Shown one piece after another: positions 9,130 through 16,900 of a DNA stretch of 49,930 nucleotides. How positions within the stretch are numbered: position 1 is the stretch's first letter; each line of letters begins with the position of its first letter. The notes under the pieces were generated by a model. It made no database searches. It was given only the letters and a program-made list of their open reading frames with translations, and was not told the origin of the DNA. Source of the stretch: FEN-1297 sp964618785 (lineage in GTDB: Bacteria > Bacteroidota > Ignavibacteria > Ignavibacteriales > Ignavibacteriaceae); assembly GCA_964618785.1 (NCBI GenBank), contig CAZUCY010000010.1, positions 1-49,930 on the forward strand. The letters run 5' to 3'. The position numbers and the translations under genes are program-made.

Positions 9130-9216
9130 CGGAGAGACAGGGATTCGAACCCTGGTACACCTAATGGCGTAAACGGTTTTCGAGACCGTCCCATTCAACC
9201 ACTCTGGCATCTCTCC
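9130..9216 (-). tRNA. tRNA-Ser (anticodon CGA)
   Basis: The minus strand folds into a class II tRNA. The acceptor stem is GGAGAGA paired with TCTCTCC, the D-arm has GCCAGAGTGGTTGAA, and the anticodon loop is CTCGAAA (anticodon CGA, plus-strand bases 9180-9182) on a GACGGT/ACCGTT stem. There is a long variable arm, then the T-loop GTTCGAATC. The discriminator base is G (complement of base 9130), as expected for serine tRNAs. CCA is not encoded. It reads UCG codons. Confidence 0.96.
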
Positions 9217-9379
9217 GAAAAAAAGAACATCTTTATTTTCTTACATCCTTAACGGTTTTTTTTCCAAAGGATTCACTATTTGACCCGCATGGATCACTAC
9301 GTGGCAAGACCGAACCATTCTCAGCCAAAAACCTGCTTACCTTAACTGCCGTCAGGCAGGCTGATGAGCCTTAGGCTCA

Positions 9380-9400
9380 AACCACTCTGGTATCTCTTCC
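9380..9400 (-). pseudogene. Degraded 5' end of a second tRNA-Ser
   Basis: On the minus strand this segment reads like the acceptor and D-arm start of the tRNA-Ser 160 bases away (GGAAGAGATACCAGAGTGG against GGAGAGATGCCAGAGTGG). The similarity continues a few bases into the A-rich upstream flank. No anticodon or T-arm follows; instead there are small palindromes (GAGCCTTAGGCTC; TGCCGTCAGGCA). It looks like a decayed tandem copy. Confidence 0.5.
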
Positions 9401-9639
9401 AAAAAGATAAATCTCTGCCGTAAATTTACTCATCAAAATTTCAGCAGCCAAATATTTCATAATTAAATTGAACTGACGAATTTATTAATTTAAACCTTAT
9501 CTTATATTTTATTCTTATTATCTCTTGTTTATTATATTAAATTGAAATTATGGAAATAATTAAAGAGCCGGAAAAGGAAATGAGCTGCTGTTTATTCTTT
9601 TTGACTAAATTTTCTGAATAATTCATTGTTATATCAATT

Positions 9640-9807
9640 ATGCGGGATTACATTACGATATCAGGGAAAAAATGCCGGACCGCTAAAACCTGTACCTCAA
9701 TTGGTTTTCTTATAATCGGCGTTATTTTCTTGGATTCTGCTTCTTCTATCGCTGCCCCGAAGAAGTTCATACGAAAGCGGGGTCTCTCCGCAAAATACCT
9801 TATATAA
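9640..9807 (+). CDS. Possible 55-residue ORF with one hydrophobic segment
   Basis: An ATG at 9640 opens 55 codons ending at TAA 9805-9807. The middle (TSIGFLIIGVIFLDSASSIA) could be a membrane or signal segment. No ribosome site is visible and I recognise no family. It is followed 50 bases later by a terminator-like hairpin, which is the only support for transcription. Confidence 0.22.
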   Translation: MRDYITISGKKCRTAKTCTSIGFLIIGVIFLDSASSIAAPKKFIRKRGLSAKYLI

Positions 9808-9856
9808 TAAGAAGTTATGGATACAGTTTACAATATTTTTATGGTAATATACTCTG

Positions 9857-9882
9857 AAAGCCTACTTCGGCAGGCTTTTATT
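9857..9882 (+). terminator. Hairpin terminator
   Basis: AAAGCCT (9857-9863) pairs with AGGCTTT (9872-9878) across an 8-base loop and is followed by a T-rich tail. It could end a short plus-strand transcript from the preceding gene-poor region. Confidence 0.55.
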
Positions 9883-10018
9883 CTTTATTGAACTGTATGG
9901 AATTAATACCTCACATCTTTTCCTCGTTAATAATTGTTCCATAACCGGATAATTGATTTTCGATATATAAAATAGGATGTATTGATATATGGAGAATTTA
10001 TACATGTTACTTTAGACA

Positions 10019-10047
10019 TTGACATAATGTAAAGAAAAATGTATTTT
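10019..10047 (+). promoter_or_regulatory. Sigma70-like promoter of the toxin-antitoxin operon
   Basis: TTGACA at 10019-10024, a 17-base spacer, and TATTTT at 10042-10047 lie about 60 bases upstream of the antitoxin start. The spacing is optimal. Autoregulation by the antitoxin would be expected at or near this site but no operator was proven. Confidence 0.6.
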
Positions 10048-10109
10048 AACCTCGCAAATTTATACTCCTTAGAAGATGCATAATTTAAATAGAATGAAAG
10101 GCGAATGAA

Positions 10110-10364
10110 ATGGAAGAAACTCTAGAGCAAAATAATGTTAGAAAATATTTTTTGCTCTCTCAAAGGTTATACCAAAGAGCTGACGGAATTGGGGAGGAGC
10201 TTGGGTTGAATTTTAGTGAATTATTAAGGAAGGCCCTTGAAGATTTTGTTTGTAAAATTGAGAAAGAAAAAATAAATAAAGAAATCGCCGAAGCATGTAA
10301 GTTTTATTTTGATATAGACAAAGAAACTGCAGCGAATTGGCGCTCAATTGAAGGAGAAATATAA
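10110..10364 (+). CDS. Antitoxin of a MazEF-type pair (ribbon-helix-helix-like)
   Basis: An 84-residue protein whose first half contains a strand (RKYFLLSQRLYQR) followed by GLNFSELLRKALEDFV, the S/T-E-L-hydrophobic-R-x-A-L pattern of the second helix in ribbon-helix-helix antitoxins. The charged C-terminal half (IEKEKINKEIAEACKFYFDIDKETAANW) would wrap the toxin. An AAAGG ribosome site precedes the ATG. The TAA is directly abutted by the TTG start of the MazF-like toxin, typical of coupled type II systems. Role: bind and neutralise the toxin and repress the operon. Confidence 0.8.
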   Translation: MEETLEQNNVRKYFLLSQRLYQRADGIGEELGLNFSELLRKALEDFVCKIEKEKINKEIAEACKFYFDIDKETAANWRSIEGEI

Positions 10365-10739
10365 TTGGCTCGAATTTTTCGGGGAGAAGTTTATTTTGCA
10401 GATTTGGAACCCGTGCAGGGGCATGAAATGAAGAAAACCCGCCCTTGCGTGATTGTATCTAATGAATCAATTAACTTTAATGCGTCCGTAACAATAATAT
10501 GCCCTATTACTGATGCTTATGGCAAAAATAGTCCAATCCATATATTTATTCCCGCTGGTGAAGGTGGGTTAACAAAAGATAGCGTTGTACACTGTGGACA
10601 AATCAGAGCAATCGATAAAACTCGTTTGGGGGAAAAGTTGGGAGAGTTAGGGAAGGAAAGTATTGAAAAAATTACTATTGGACTTGCATATTCAATTGAC
10701 GTTCCTCAATATCCTCAAGTTATCATTAATTATAAATAA
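10365..10739 (+). CDS. MazF/PemK-family endoribonuclease toxin
   Basis: The 124-residue protein has the PemK/MazF fold signature: an N-terminal FRGEVYFADLEPVQGHEMKK, then TRPCVIVSNE with the conserved Arg-Pro, the ICPIT strand, and DSVVHCGQIRAIDKTRL with the conserved central strand. MazF toxins cut mRNA at short sequence motifs. It starts at TTG immediately after the antitoxin stop, with GAAGGAGA inside the antitoxin end as ribosome site. All key segments are present, so it is probably active. A small CCCGA/TCGGG hairpin at 10748-10761 may help end the transcript. Confidence 0.9.
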   Translation: MARIFRGEVYFADLEPVQGHEMKKTRPCVIVSNESINFNASVTIICPITDAYGKNSPIHIFIPAGEGGLTKDSVVHCGQIRAIDKTRLGEKLGELGKESIEKITIGLAYSIDVPQYPQVIINYK

Positions 10740-10787
10740 TTACAGCACCCGATATTTCGGGCACCGTCGTTTTGATTTATGGGGGTT

Positions 10788-10916
10788 TTATACCATTACC
10801 CAGATCGGGAATCCTCTAAGTCCGTAATCACAGGCATAATGAGTTTCTCCGTTTCTAGAATAGGATGCTCTAAATTTAATAAATCGGTAACCAGGTTTTC
10901 TAATAATTGAAACCAT
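10788..10916 (-). CDS. Small 42-residue protein with a strong ribosome-binding site
   Basis: On the minus strand an ATG at 10916 is preceded by CGGAGGTT with GGAGG six bases upstream, one of the best ribosome sites in the window. The frame encodes 42 residues, MVSIIRKPGYRFIKFRASY then a Gly/Tyr/Asp-rich part ending GLRGFPIWVMV. It is basic at the start and aromatic throughout. A longer upstream start (10985) exists but has no such site. I do not recognise a family. It sits convergent to the mazF-like gene and next to the right repeat copy. Confidence 0.5.
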   Translation of the reverse strand: MVSIIRKPGYRFIKFRASYSRNGETHYACDYGLRGFPIWVMV

Positions 10917-11035
10917 AATGAACCTCCGTTTATCACATCTATCCAAAATAATATGAGAAGCGTAAAAAAGGTTCTTATTACGCACAACATTCTCTTCTTA
11001 GTGAATGATACTGCGATCAAATATTTAAAAACGAC

Positions 11036-11115
11036 ATGGGCACAAAATGAGCAAGCGTCTAGTTTTTATAAAACTCGTCTATTGCAAAATAAGCGATATT
11101 CCTCCAAAGTAGTCA
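11036..11115 (-). repeat. Right copy of the two-block repeat (inverted)
   Basis: Reverse-complement copies of block B (11036-11052) and block A (11062-11115, identical core 11074-11103) of the repeat at 8987-9125. Each block is inverted but their order along the plus strand is unchanged, so the copy is not a simple inversion of the whole left unit. Confidence 0.75.
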
Positions 11116-11286
11116 CAGGAAAAATGTATTGCGGGGACAATTTCTTTGGTTATACCTAAAAATATTTTTTAATAAGAATTGATATAAGAATTGTGAAGCG
11201 GTACTTCTTTTTCTAATAAAATAGCGCACAATTAAACATCCAGGGCAGATGCACTCCATTTTTTTATTTTATCCGTAGTGAATACA

Positions 11287-12048
11287 TTACTCATAAAGTT
11301 TTCCCGGATCGGCAGCAGCAATATCAATATAAAGCCTGGCAAGCTTTTCAGAAACCGCCTTAAAATATTTTTCTCCTTTTTCTTTCGATGCTTTTTTTGG
11401 ATTCCCTACTCCGGTATCCTCTGTAACCAAAGACCATTTTCTTTCAGTCCATGCCCAGCCTTCGTTTATCCCTTCAATCTTTATCTTTTTCGCACTGCCG
11501 TCACCTGCTTCTTCCAGCGGAAGAACCAAATTGGGTGAAAGATAAAGCATAAGGCTTGTTTCCATTTCATCGGCATGGTCGCCCTCATTCTCGAAATAAT
11601 CACTTTTATTTACGGCTTTAAACCAGTCGCAGGAAGCCAAAAACATTTTTGGAAATTTTAAGCCTAATTCTCTCAGCATTTGTTTAAAATTATTTCCGCC
11701 GTGTCCGTTAACAATCAGAAGCTTATATATTTTCTGGCGGTTTAATACATCAATAATATCATTTAAAATTAATGATTGTGTACTTGGATTGATATTTATA
11801 TCAAGAGTAATATCATACTGTCCGCTATTTACTCCAAACGGTATAACAGGCATAACAATTATTTTGGCGCCATTTCCCCATGCAACTCTTGCAGCTTCCG
11901 CCGCAATTAATTCGGACTCAATTATATCAGTGCAATACGGAAGATGATAATTGTGCGCTTCGGTTGCTGCCCAGGGAAGAACAGCCAGATCAATTTTTTG
12001 ATTTTTAATTTCTCCCCAATGACTTTCAGCCAAAATATATGGGCGCAT
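11287..12048 (-). CDS. Creatininase-family amidohydrolase
   Basis: The 253-residue protein has the creatininase (PF02633) layout: LPWAATEAHNYHLPYCTD with metal ligands Glu30, His32 and Asp41, VNGHGGN with His116, and GDHADEMETSLML with further acidic and His residues. The family contains creatinine amidohydrolases and mycofactocin or riboflavin-pathway amidases, so the substrate is open. The length is typical. No operon partner is visible: it lies alone between the repeat region and the T9SS genes. The N terminus MRPYILAESHWGEIK is a normal family start. Confidence 0.85.
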   Translation of the reverse strand: MRPYILAESHWGEIKNQKIDLAVLPWAATEAHNYHLPYCTDIIESELIAAEAARVAWGNGAKIIVMPVIPFGVNSGQYDITLDININPSTQSLILNDIIDVLNRQKIYKLLIVNGHGGNNFKQMLRELGLKFPKMFLASCDWFKAVNKSDYFENEGDHADEMETSLMLYLSPNLVLPLEEAGDGSAKKIKIEGINEGWAWTERKWSLVTEDTGVGNPKKASKEKGEKYFKAVSEKLARLYIDIAAADPGKLYE

Positions 12049-12150
12049 TTTAATTCCTGAATTTTACAAAATTTATTACTTATAATAATTTATTTCAAAG
12101 ATAATCTTTCAGATCGACATTTTAAAGAATTAAAAAATAGTTTGTACGAA

Positions 12151-12166
12151 GCGGGTTTATCCCCGC
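12151..12166 (-). terminator. Possible terminator after the BNR-repeat gene
   Basis: GCGGG (12151-12155) pairs with CCCGC (12162-12166), lying 54 bases past the stop of the minus-strand gene at 12220. On the plus strand it is directly followed by a T-run, on the minus strand the T-run is about 11 bases away, so direction is ambiguous. Confidence 0.4.
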
Positions 12167-12219
12167 ATTTTTTCCCTCACCTCACCTTTGACATTGCCAG
12201 CTAAATTTACATAATAACA

Positions 12220-13524
12220 TTATTTCATTAATAGTAATTTTTTTGTCTGCACAAAACTACCTGCCTGCATCCTGTAAAAATATACTCCGCTTGGCAGATG
12301 ACTCCCGGAAAATTGCACGAAATAATTACCCGAGGTTTTCTGTTCATTGACTAGAGTTGTTATTTCTCTGCCGAGGATATCATAAATTTTTATTGTTACC
12401 AATCCTGATTTAGGAATAGAATAATTTATTGTTGTTGTTGGATTAAAGGGGTTTGGGAAGTTTTGTTGTAATGAATAACTTGTTGGTAAATTATTATGAT
12501 TACCATTTATACCGGTAATCATTTCCGAAAGCGGTCTCATCCAAACGCCGCCGCCATAAGTCCCTGCAAAGAGATTCGTGGAGCCTTTCCCTGCGGGGGA
12601 AACGGCAAAAGCAACAACAGCAGTATTCGTCAAGCCGGTATTGACCGCAGTCCAGCTTGTGCCGTTGTTAGTTGAAAGAAAGACGCCGCTGCCCCAGGTC
12701 CCGGCAAAGAGATTTGTGCCGCCTGTCCCTGTGGGGGAAACGGCAAGAGACTGGACAACAGCGTTTGTCAAGCCGTTATTGACCGCGGTCCAGCTTGTGC
12801 CGTTGTTTGTTGAAAAAAAGGCGCCGTTGCCATCTGTCCCGGCAAAGAGATTTGTGCCGCCTGTCCCTGTGGGGGAAACGGCAAGAGCAGTGACATAAGA
12901 AGGGTTCGCAAATCCTGTATTAATCCAAGTCCAGCTTGTACCGTTGTTCGTTGAAAGAAAGACGCCGCTGCCCCAAGTCCCGGCAAAGAGATTTGTGTTG
13001 CCTGTCCCTGTGTTGGAAACGGCAAGAGCATTAACAGATACGTTCAATAAGCCGTTATTGACCGCAGTCCAGCTTGTGCCGTTGTTAGTTGAAAGACAGA
13101 CGCCGCCAATAAAAGTCCCGGCAAAGAGATTTGTGCCGCCTGTCCCTGTGGGGGAAACGGCAAAAGCATCAACAACAGTGTTCGTTAAGCCGTTATTGAC
13201 CGCAGACCAGCTTGTGCCGTTGTTTGTTGAAAGAAAAACGCCGCTGCCTTCTGTCCCGGCAAAGAGATTTGTGTCGCCTGTCTCTGTGGTGGAAACGGCA
13301 AGAGCATTAACAAAAGTGTCCGTCAAGCCGTTATTGACTGCAGTCCAGCTTGTGCCGTTGTTTGTTGAAAGATAAACACCGGAGTTCTGAGTTCCCGCGA
13401 AGAGATTCGTGCCTGAGACTGTCAGGCAAATAACGCTTACGACAGGTTCATTTGTTTGTACCCACTGTGCTTTTACAGCAACTGTAAGAAATAACACGAA
13501 AAGAAATAATAGCTTTTTAGACAT
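12220..13524 (-). CDS. Secreted BNR/Asp-box repeat protein with T9SS sorting domain
   Basis: The 434-residue protein starts with a signal peptide (MSKKLLFLFVLFLTVAVKAQ). Seven copies of an about 46-residue repeat follow, each with LFAGTxxxGVxLSTNNGTSW, the Asp-box pattern of BNR beta-propellers. The C terminus is a type A sorting domain (NFPNPFNPTTTINYSIP, IKIYDILGREITTLV, SGVYFYRM, ending KKLLLMK), so it is exported by the type IX system and anchored or released at the surface. The frame is open upstream to 13578, but GGAGGTTTA sits just before the ATG at 13524 and the signal peptide starts there. Seven blades suit a closed propeller. Function is probably surface binding. Repeats are very similar at DNA level. 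Confidence 0.9.
   Translation of the reverse strand: MSKKLLFLFVLFLTVAVKAQWVQTNEPVVSVICLTVSGTNLFAGTQNSGVYLSTNNGTSWTAVNNGLTDTFVNALAVSTTETGDTNLFAGTEGSGVFLSTNNGTSWSAVNNGLTNTVVDAFAVSPTGTGGTNLFAGTFIGGVCLSTNNGTSWTAVNNGLLNVSVNALAVSNTGTGNTNLFAGTWGSGVFLSTNNGTSWTWINTGFANPSYVTALAVSPTGTGGTNLFAGTDGNGAFFSTNNGTSWTAVNNGLTNAVVQSLAVSPTGTGGTNLFAGTWGSGVFLSTNNGTSWTAVNTGLTNTAVVAFAVSPAGKGSTNLFAGTYGGGVWMRPLSEMITGINGNHNNLPTSYSLQQNFPNPFNPTTTINYSIPKSGLVTIKIYDILGREITTLVNEQKTSGNYFVQFSGSHLPSGVYFYRMQAGSFVQTKKLLLMK
12548..13415 (-). repeat. Tandem coding repeat, about 138 bp units
   Basis: Six to seven nearly identical units encode the BNR blades of the gene at 12220-13524. Phrases such as GGCAAAGAGATTTGTG and CAGCTTGTGCCGTTGTT recur each unit on the plus strand. 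High nucleotide identity suggests recent expansion or gene conversion. It also creates long false ORFs on the opposite strand. Confidence 0.85.
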
Positions 13525-13577
13525 TAAACCTCCATAGATTTTATTTGCTTTCATATTATATAGGTTATAAGCAGTCA

Positions 13578-13814
13578 TTATGCTAGAGTGATGGGCATGC
13601 CTGATGTTGCGGCAGTCCGGTTCTTTCCCATATCGGGCAATGAAAGACGCCTATATATGTTCCGGCAAAAGATAGTAACCGTCGAGGCTGTAAGGAAAAG
13701 TATTGATGTCTCCGCCCCGGGACCGCCGGCTTGCTTCCATTGAGCAAAATATTTGCCCGGCATAATAAAGAGGAATCCTAATAATAGGACTGATATAAAT
13801 AAAATATTTTTCAC
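13578..13814 (-). pseudogene. Truncated, frameshifted relic of a BNR-type secreted protein
   Basis: The first 26 residues are an intact signal peptide (MKNILFISVLLLGFLFIMPG, cleaved near AQ) followed by WKQAGGPG. After that, repeat pieces appear in different frames: FAGTYIGVF in one and LSLPDMGKNRTAATSGMP in another, both recognisable parts of an LFAGT...GVFLST-D-GKNWTAATSG blade. The rest is missing and the frame runs into the upstream region of the intact BNR gene. It is best read as the 5' remnant of a neighbouring paralogue after deletions. Confidence 0.65.
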
Positions 13815-13915
13815 AAGATAAATTACCGGAATATTATTTATTTATTAGTACAATATTTGCCGTGAAGGAAATGTGAGGCTCACCTTTGAGGTGTACCTAA
13901 CTCAAAATTTTATTT

Positions 13916-13948
13916 AATGCAGGTCAGCCTGGCAGGCTGACCTGCATT
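13916..13948. terminator. Perfect 16-bp stem palindrome downstream of the subtilase
   Basis: Bases 13916-13931 pair without mismatch with 13933-13948 around a one-base loop (core GCAGGTCAGCCTG / CAGGCTGACCTGC). It lies 22 bases past the stop of the minus-strand subtilase gene. No T-run follows on that side. It may act as a transcript-stabilising or terminating hairpin, or be an interspersed palindromic element. Confidence 0.5.
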
Positions 13949-13969
13949 TGCTGCCTCACGAAATTGATA

Positions 13970-16900
13970 TTATTTTAAAAAGAGCATCTTAACTGTTTTT
14001 ACATAATCTCCTGCATGAATCCGGAGAAAACAAACACCTGACGCGGCGGAGCCGTGAGCCGTACCGTTCCAGGAAACCGTATAACTTCCCGCCGTCTGCA
14101 TTTGATCAACCAATTTTGCCACCACCTGCCCGAGTATATTATATACATTCAAGGTCACATGCGATGTACTAGGAATATCGTATTTGATTGTTGTCGATGG
14201 ATTAAAAGGATTCGGATAGTTTTGATAAAGCGCAAATTTACCGGGTATAGTATTCCCGGACCGGGCTACGCCTGTAATAACATTTTCAAAATCAACAAAC
14301 AAATAGTTTTCCCTCTGGTATGTTGTTGCTCCCGAGACCCAGCTTAAAGAAGGCGAGTAATCTGTTTGTTCAGCTGATGATTGCTGATTTCCATTAAAAA
14401 GAAGTTTAACCGGAATATGAGCAGTATCGTTTGCATTAAGTGAATCGAGAGTAAATACCTGGCTGCCTACCGTCGTGAAGTATGATGTGGAAGGAAATGT
14501 CACTTTTATATTACGCGCGGTATTATTGCCGTAATTGAAATAAGAAAGCGTATAGTTCAAGGTATCCCCGGCATTGAATTTCACCGAATTTGCATTATTC
14601 AGACTAAAAGAACTCATTCTAACCCGTGAGTCAAATTGAACATTATTCATTGTACTTCCATAATAGAAAGCCGGTGCGGCAGTCATTTCAACTTTATTCC
14701 CGTTAACATCTTTAACAAGCAGAACGGCATCAATAAATCCCGCAGGCAGGTTGGTTGGAAGCGCTGCATCATATTCAACCAGAACAGCAAGTTGTGTACT
14801 TAGTGTAGTTACAGGCAATGATATTTTTTCGCCCGAAGGAAGGAGCAGCAATATTGTTACAGAATCTATATTACGGTTAGGATCGTACAATATAAGGCGG
14901 ATTTGCCCGGGCTGCCCGGTTTGCACCCATTGTGCAGGCTGACCATTGGCAAGCACCTGGAAAAGAGAAACAGCCGGGAAATTAGCGGCAGTAATCTGAG
15001 GCCAGTTTGAAAGCGCCGGCATTTGGTATTTAAAATCAGCAGTGCACTGACCTGATTGGCCTAAAAGTGTGTACGGAGAAGCATTTGCAAGTATTTGGTA
15101 TACACCGCTATTTTCCTTTAAATTCTTGTATATATAGTATGCAGAAGTATTCGGATAAGCTGCACCGACCTCTACTTTTTTCTGAAGCCTGTTATGGGAA
15201 AACACCTGTTCCCCAAACAGAGGCGCATACCAGGTAGGAGCAAATATAGCAGTTTCGACATACAAGCCGTTGGACTCTCTGGTTCCTCCGTCATTAAAGG
15301 CGTAATTTAGCGGCCCGCCAAAACCATTTGAAATCATATATAAAGAATCGCCCTGCAAATATGTAATGTATTCAGGGAAATTGATAAACGAATTGTTTGC
15401 GAGGCTGAAAGTACCGCCGGGATTAAGATGTGCAATATTAAATACAGTGGATTGTATTGCTTCGGAAGCCTGTGAAATCATTTTCTGAACGAATTGAACC
15501 TGCCCGCTGTCGTTCCTTACGAACTCCGGGGTGCGAAGTACGGTTCCAAAGTCCGGTTCAGTCGGATTAGATCCGAGGTATTTATACCCTACGCATAAAT
15601 AAGTCGAAGTGTACTGGTTGGGAAGGGAAATCTCATCTTCTTTATTGAAATAACATAAACCCTCCGGGAAATAAGGGACAGCGAGATTATCGATTTCATA
15701 TTCCTGTGCGCCAAGAAAACTCCTCCACACTCTGAAATTCGCCTGTATTCCTTTCGAATAGTTGGAATTCTCAAAGAGCGGATTTTTGTAATCGCACTTA
15801 AATCCAAAACCGATAAGATTGTTCGATCCGGTTTGAAAGACAGCATCCTGCCTGGATGCAAGACCATTTTTATGCCTATTTAAAAAATATATTTCCGTAT
15901 CGTTTGGAACAACCATGGACTTTTGAAAATAGAACCCGGAATCGAGCGGAGTAAAATATATTTGATCCTTGGAAGTAAGCTGTTCAAAGATAGTCACTAC
16001 ACCAAATGCCTTACCGTTTCCAGGAAACGATTCTAACTCGGCAAACATTTCCTCCTGGGAAGTTGAATCAATCTTGATCAGATTGTTATTATTGTCATAG
16101 AGCGAATCTGCAAAAACATTTATTGCAGCTTCCTGAGAGCTCAAATTAACATACGTTACCCCGGTAGTATTTATATTTGGGTGATCGATAAAATAATAGT
16201 TTTTAAAACCGAGCGTATCTTTTTCCATACCTGCAAGAATCTCAACACTACCTCCCGGAACAGAAACGATATATTTCATCACACCCTGCTCCAGATTTAA
16301 GTTATCATCATACCCGGTTTCCCGGTTGACAATATCCAGGAAATATGGAGCCACATCACAAGTAATTACAAGGCTAGTAGATTTAAAGAAAGCGAATGGA
16401 ACATTAATTTTATCCGAATCTGAAGCAAATTCAATACTCCCTGTATATGCAAACGGCTGCGAACTCAATATGGGAACCGATGAAGGTACAGTTAGTATTG
16501 CAGTAACAGAGGTATCTTTCTGCGGCGCAAGAAGAAAAGAAGTTGCGCTGAATTTCAGCCCGGCTCCGGAAGGCAAGCCTTCAATATCCTGCAGGCTTAT
16601 CTGCTGCGATGTAGTCCGGATATTTTTAACCGTAATTTGAATTGTATCTATCCAGGTATTCAAAGTAGGATCGGCAGATCCGAAATCGATCAAGCCAGGT
16701 TCTGCGAGGGTACCTAATTCTGCGGCTCCAAATGAATTCACCAACCCTTTTCCCTGTAAAAACGGCGATACCGCAGCTCCGACAGAAGCGGAAGAATTTA
16801 TAATAGCCGCTTTAAGTTCAGCAGGCGTCCAGCCGGGATGCTGCTGCTTGAGTAATGCCGCTGCCCCGGTAACATGAGGCGTCGCCATAGAAGTTCCCGA

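Noticed and set aside
10953..11159. 68-codon plus-strand frame over the right repeat
   Set aside because: It runs through the repeated block, lacks a ribosome site and shows no family features.
12578..13375. Long open frames on the plus strand across the BNR gene
   Set aside because: They are produced by the tandem repeat of the minus-strand gene, contain no start signals and repeat the same low-complexity peptide.
12220..13415. Possible CRISPR array because of regular repeats
   Set aside because: The 138-base units are protein-coding throughout, have no unique spacers between short repeats, and no cas genes are present.
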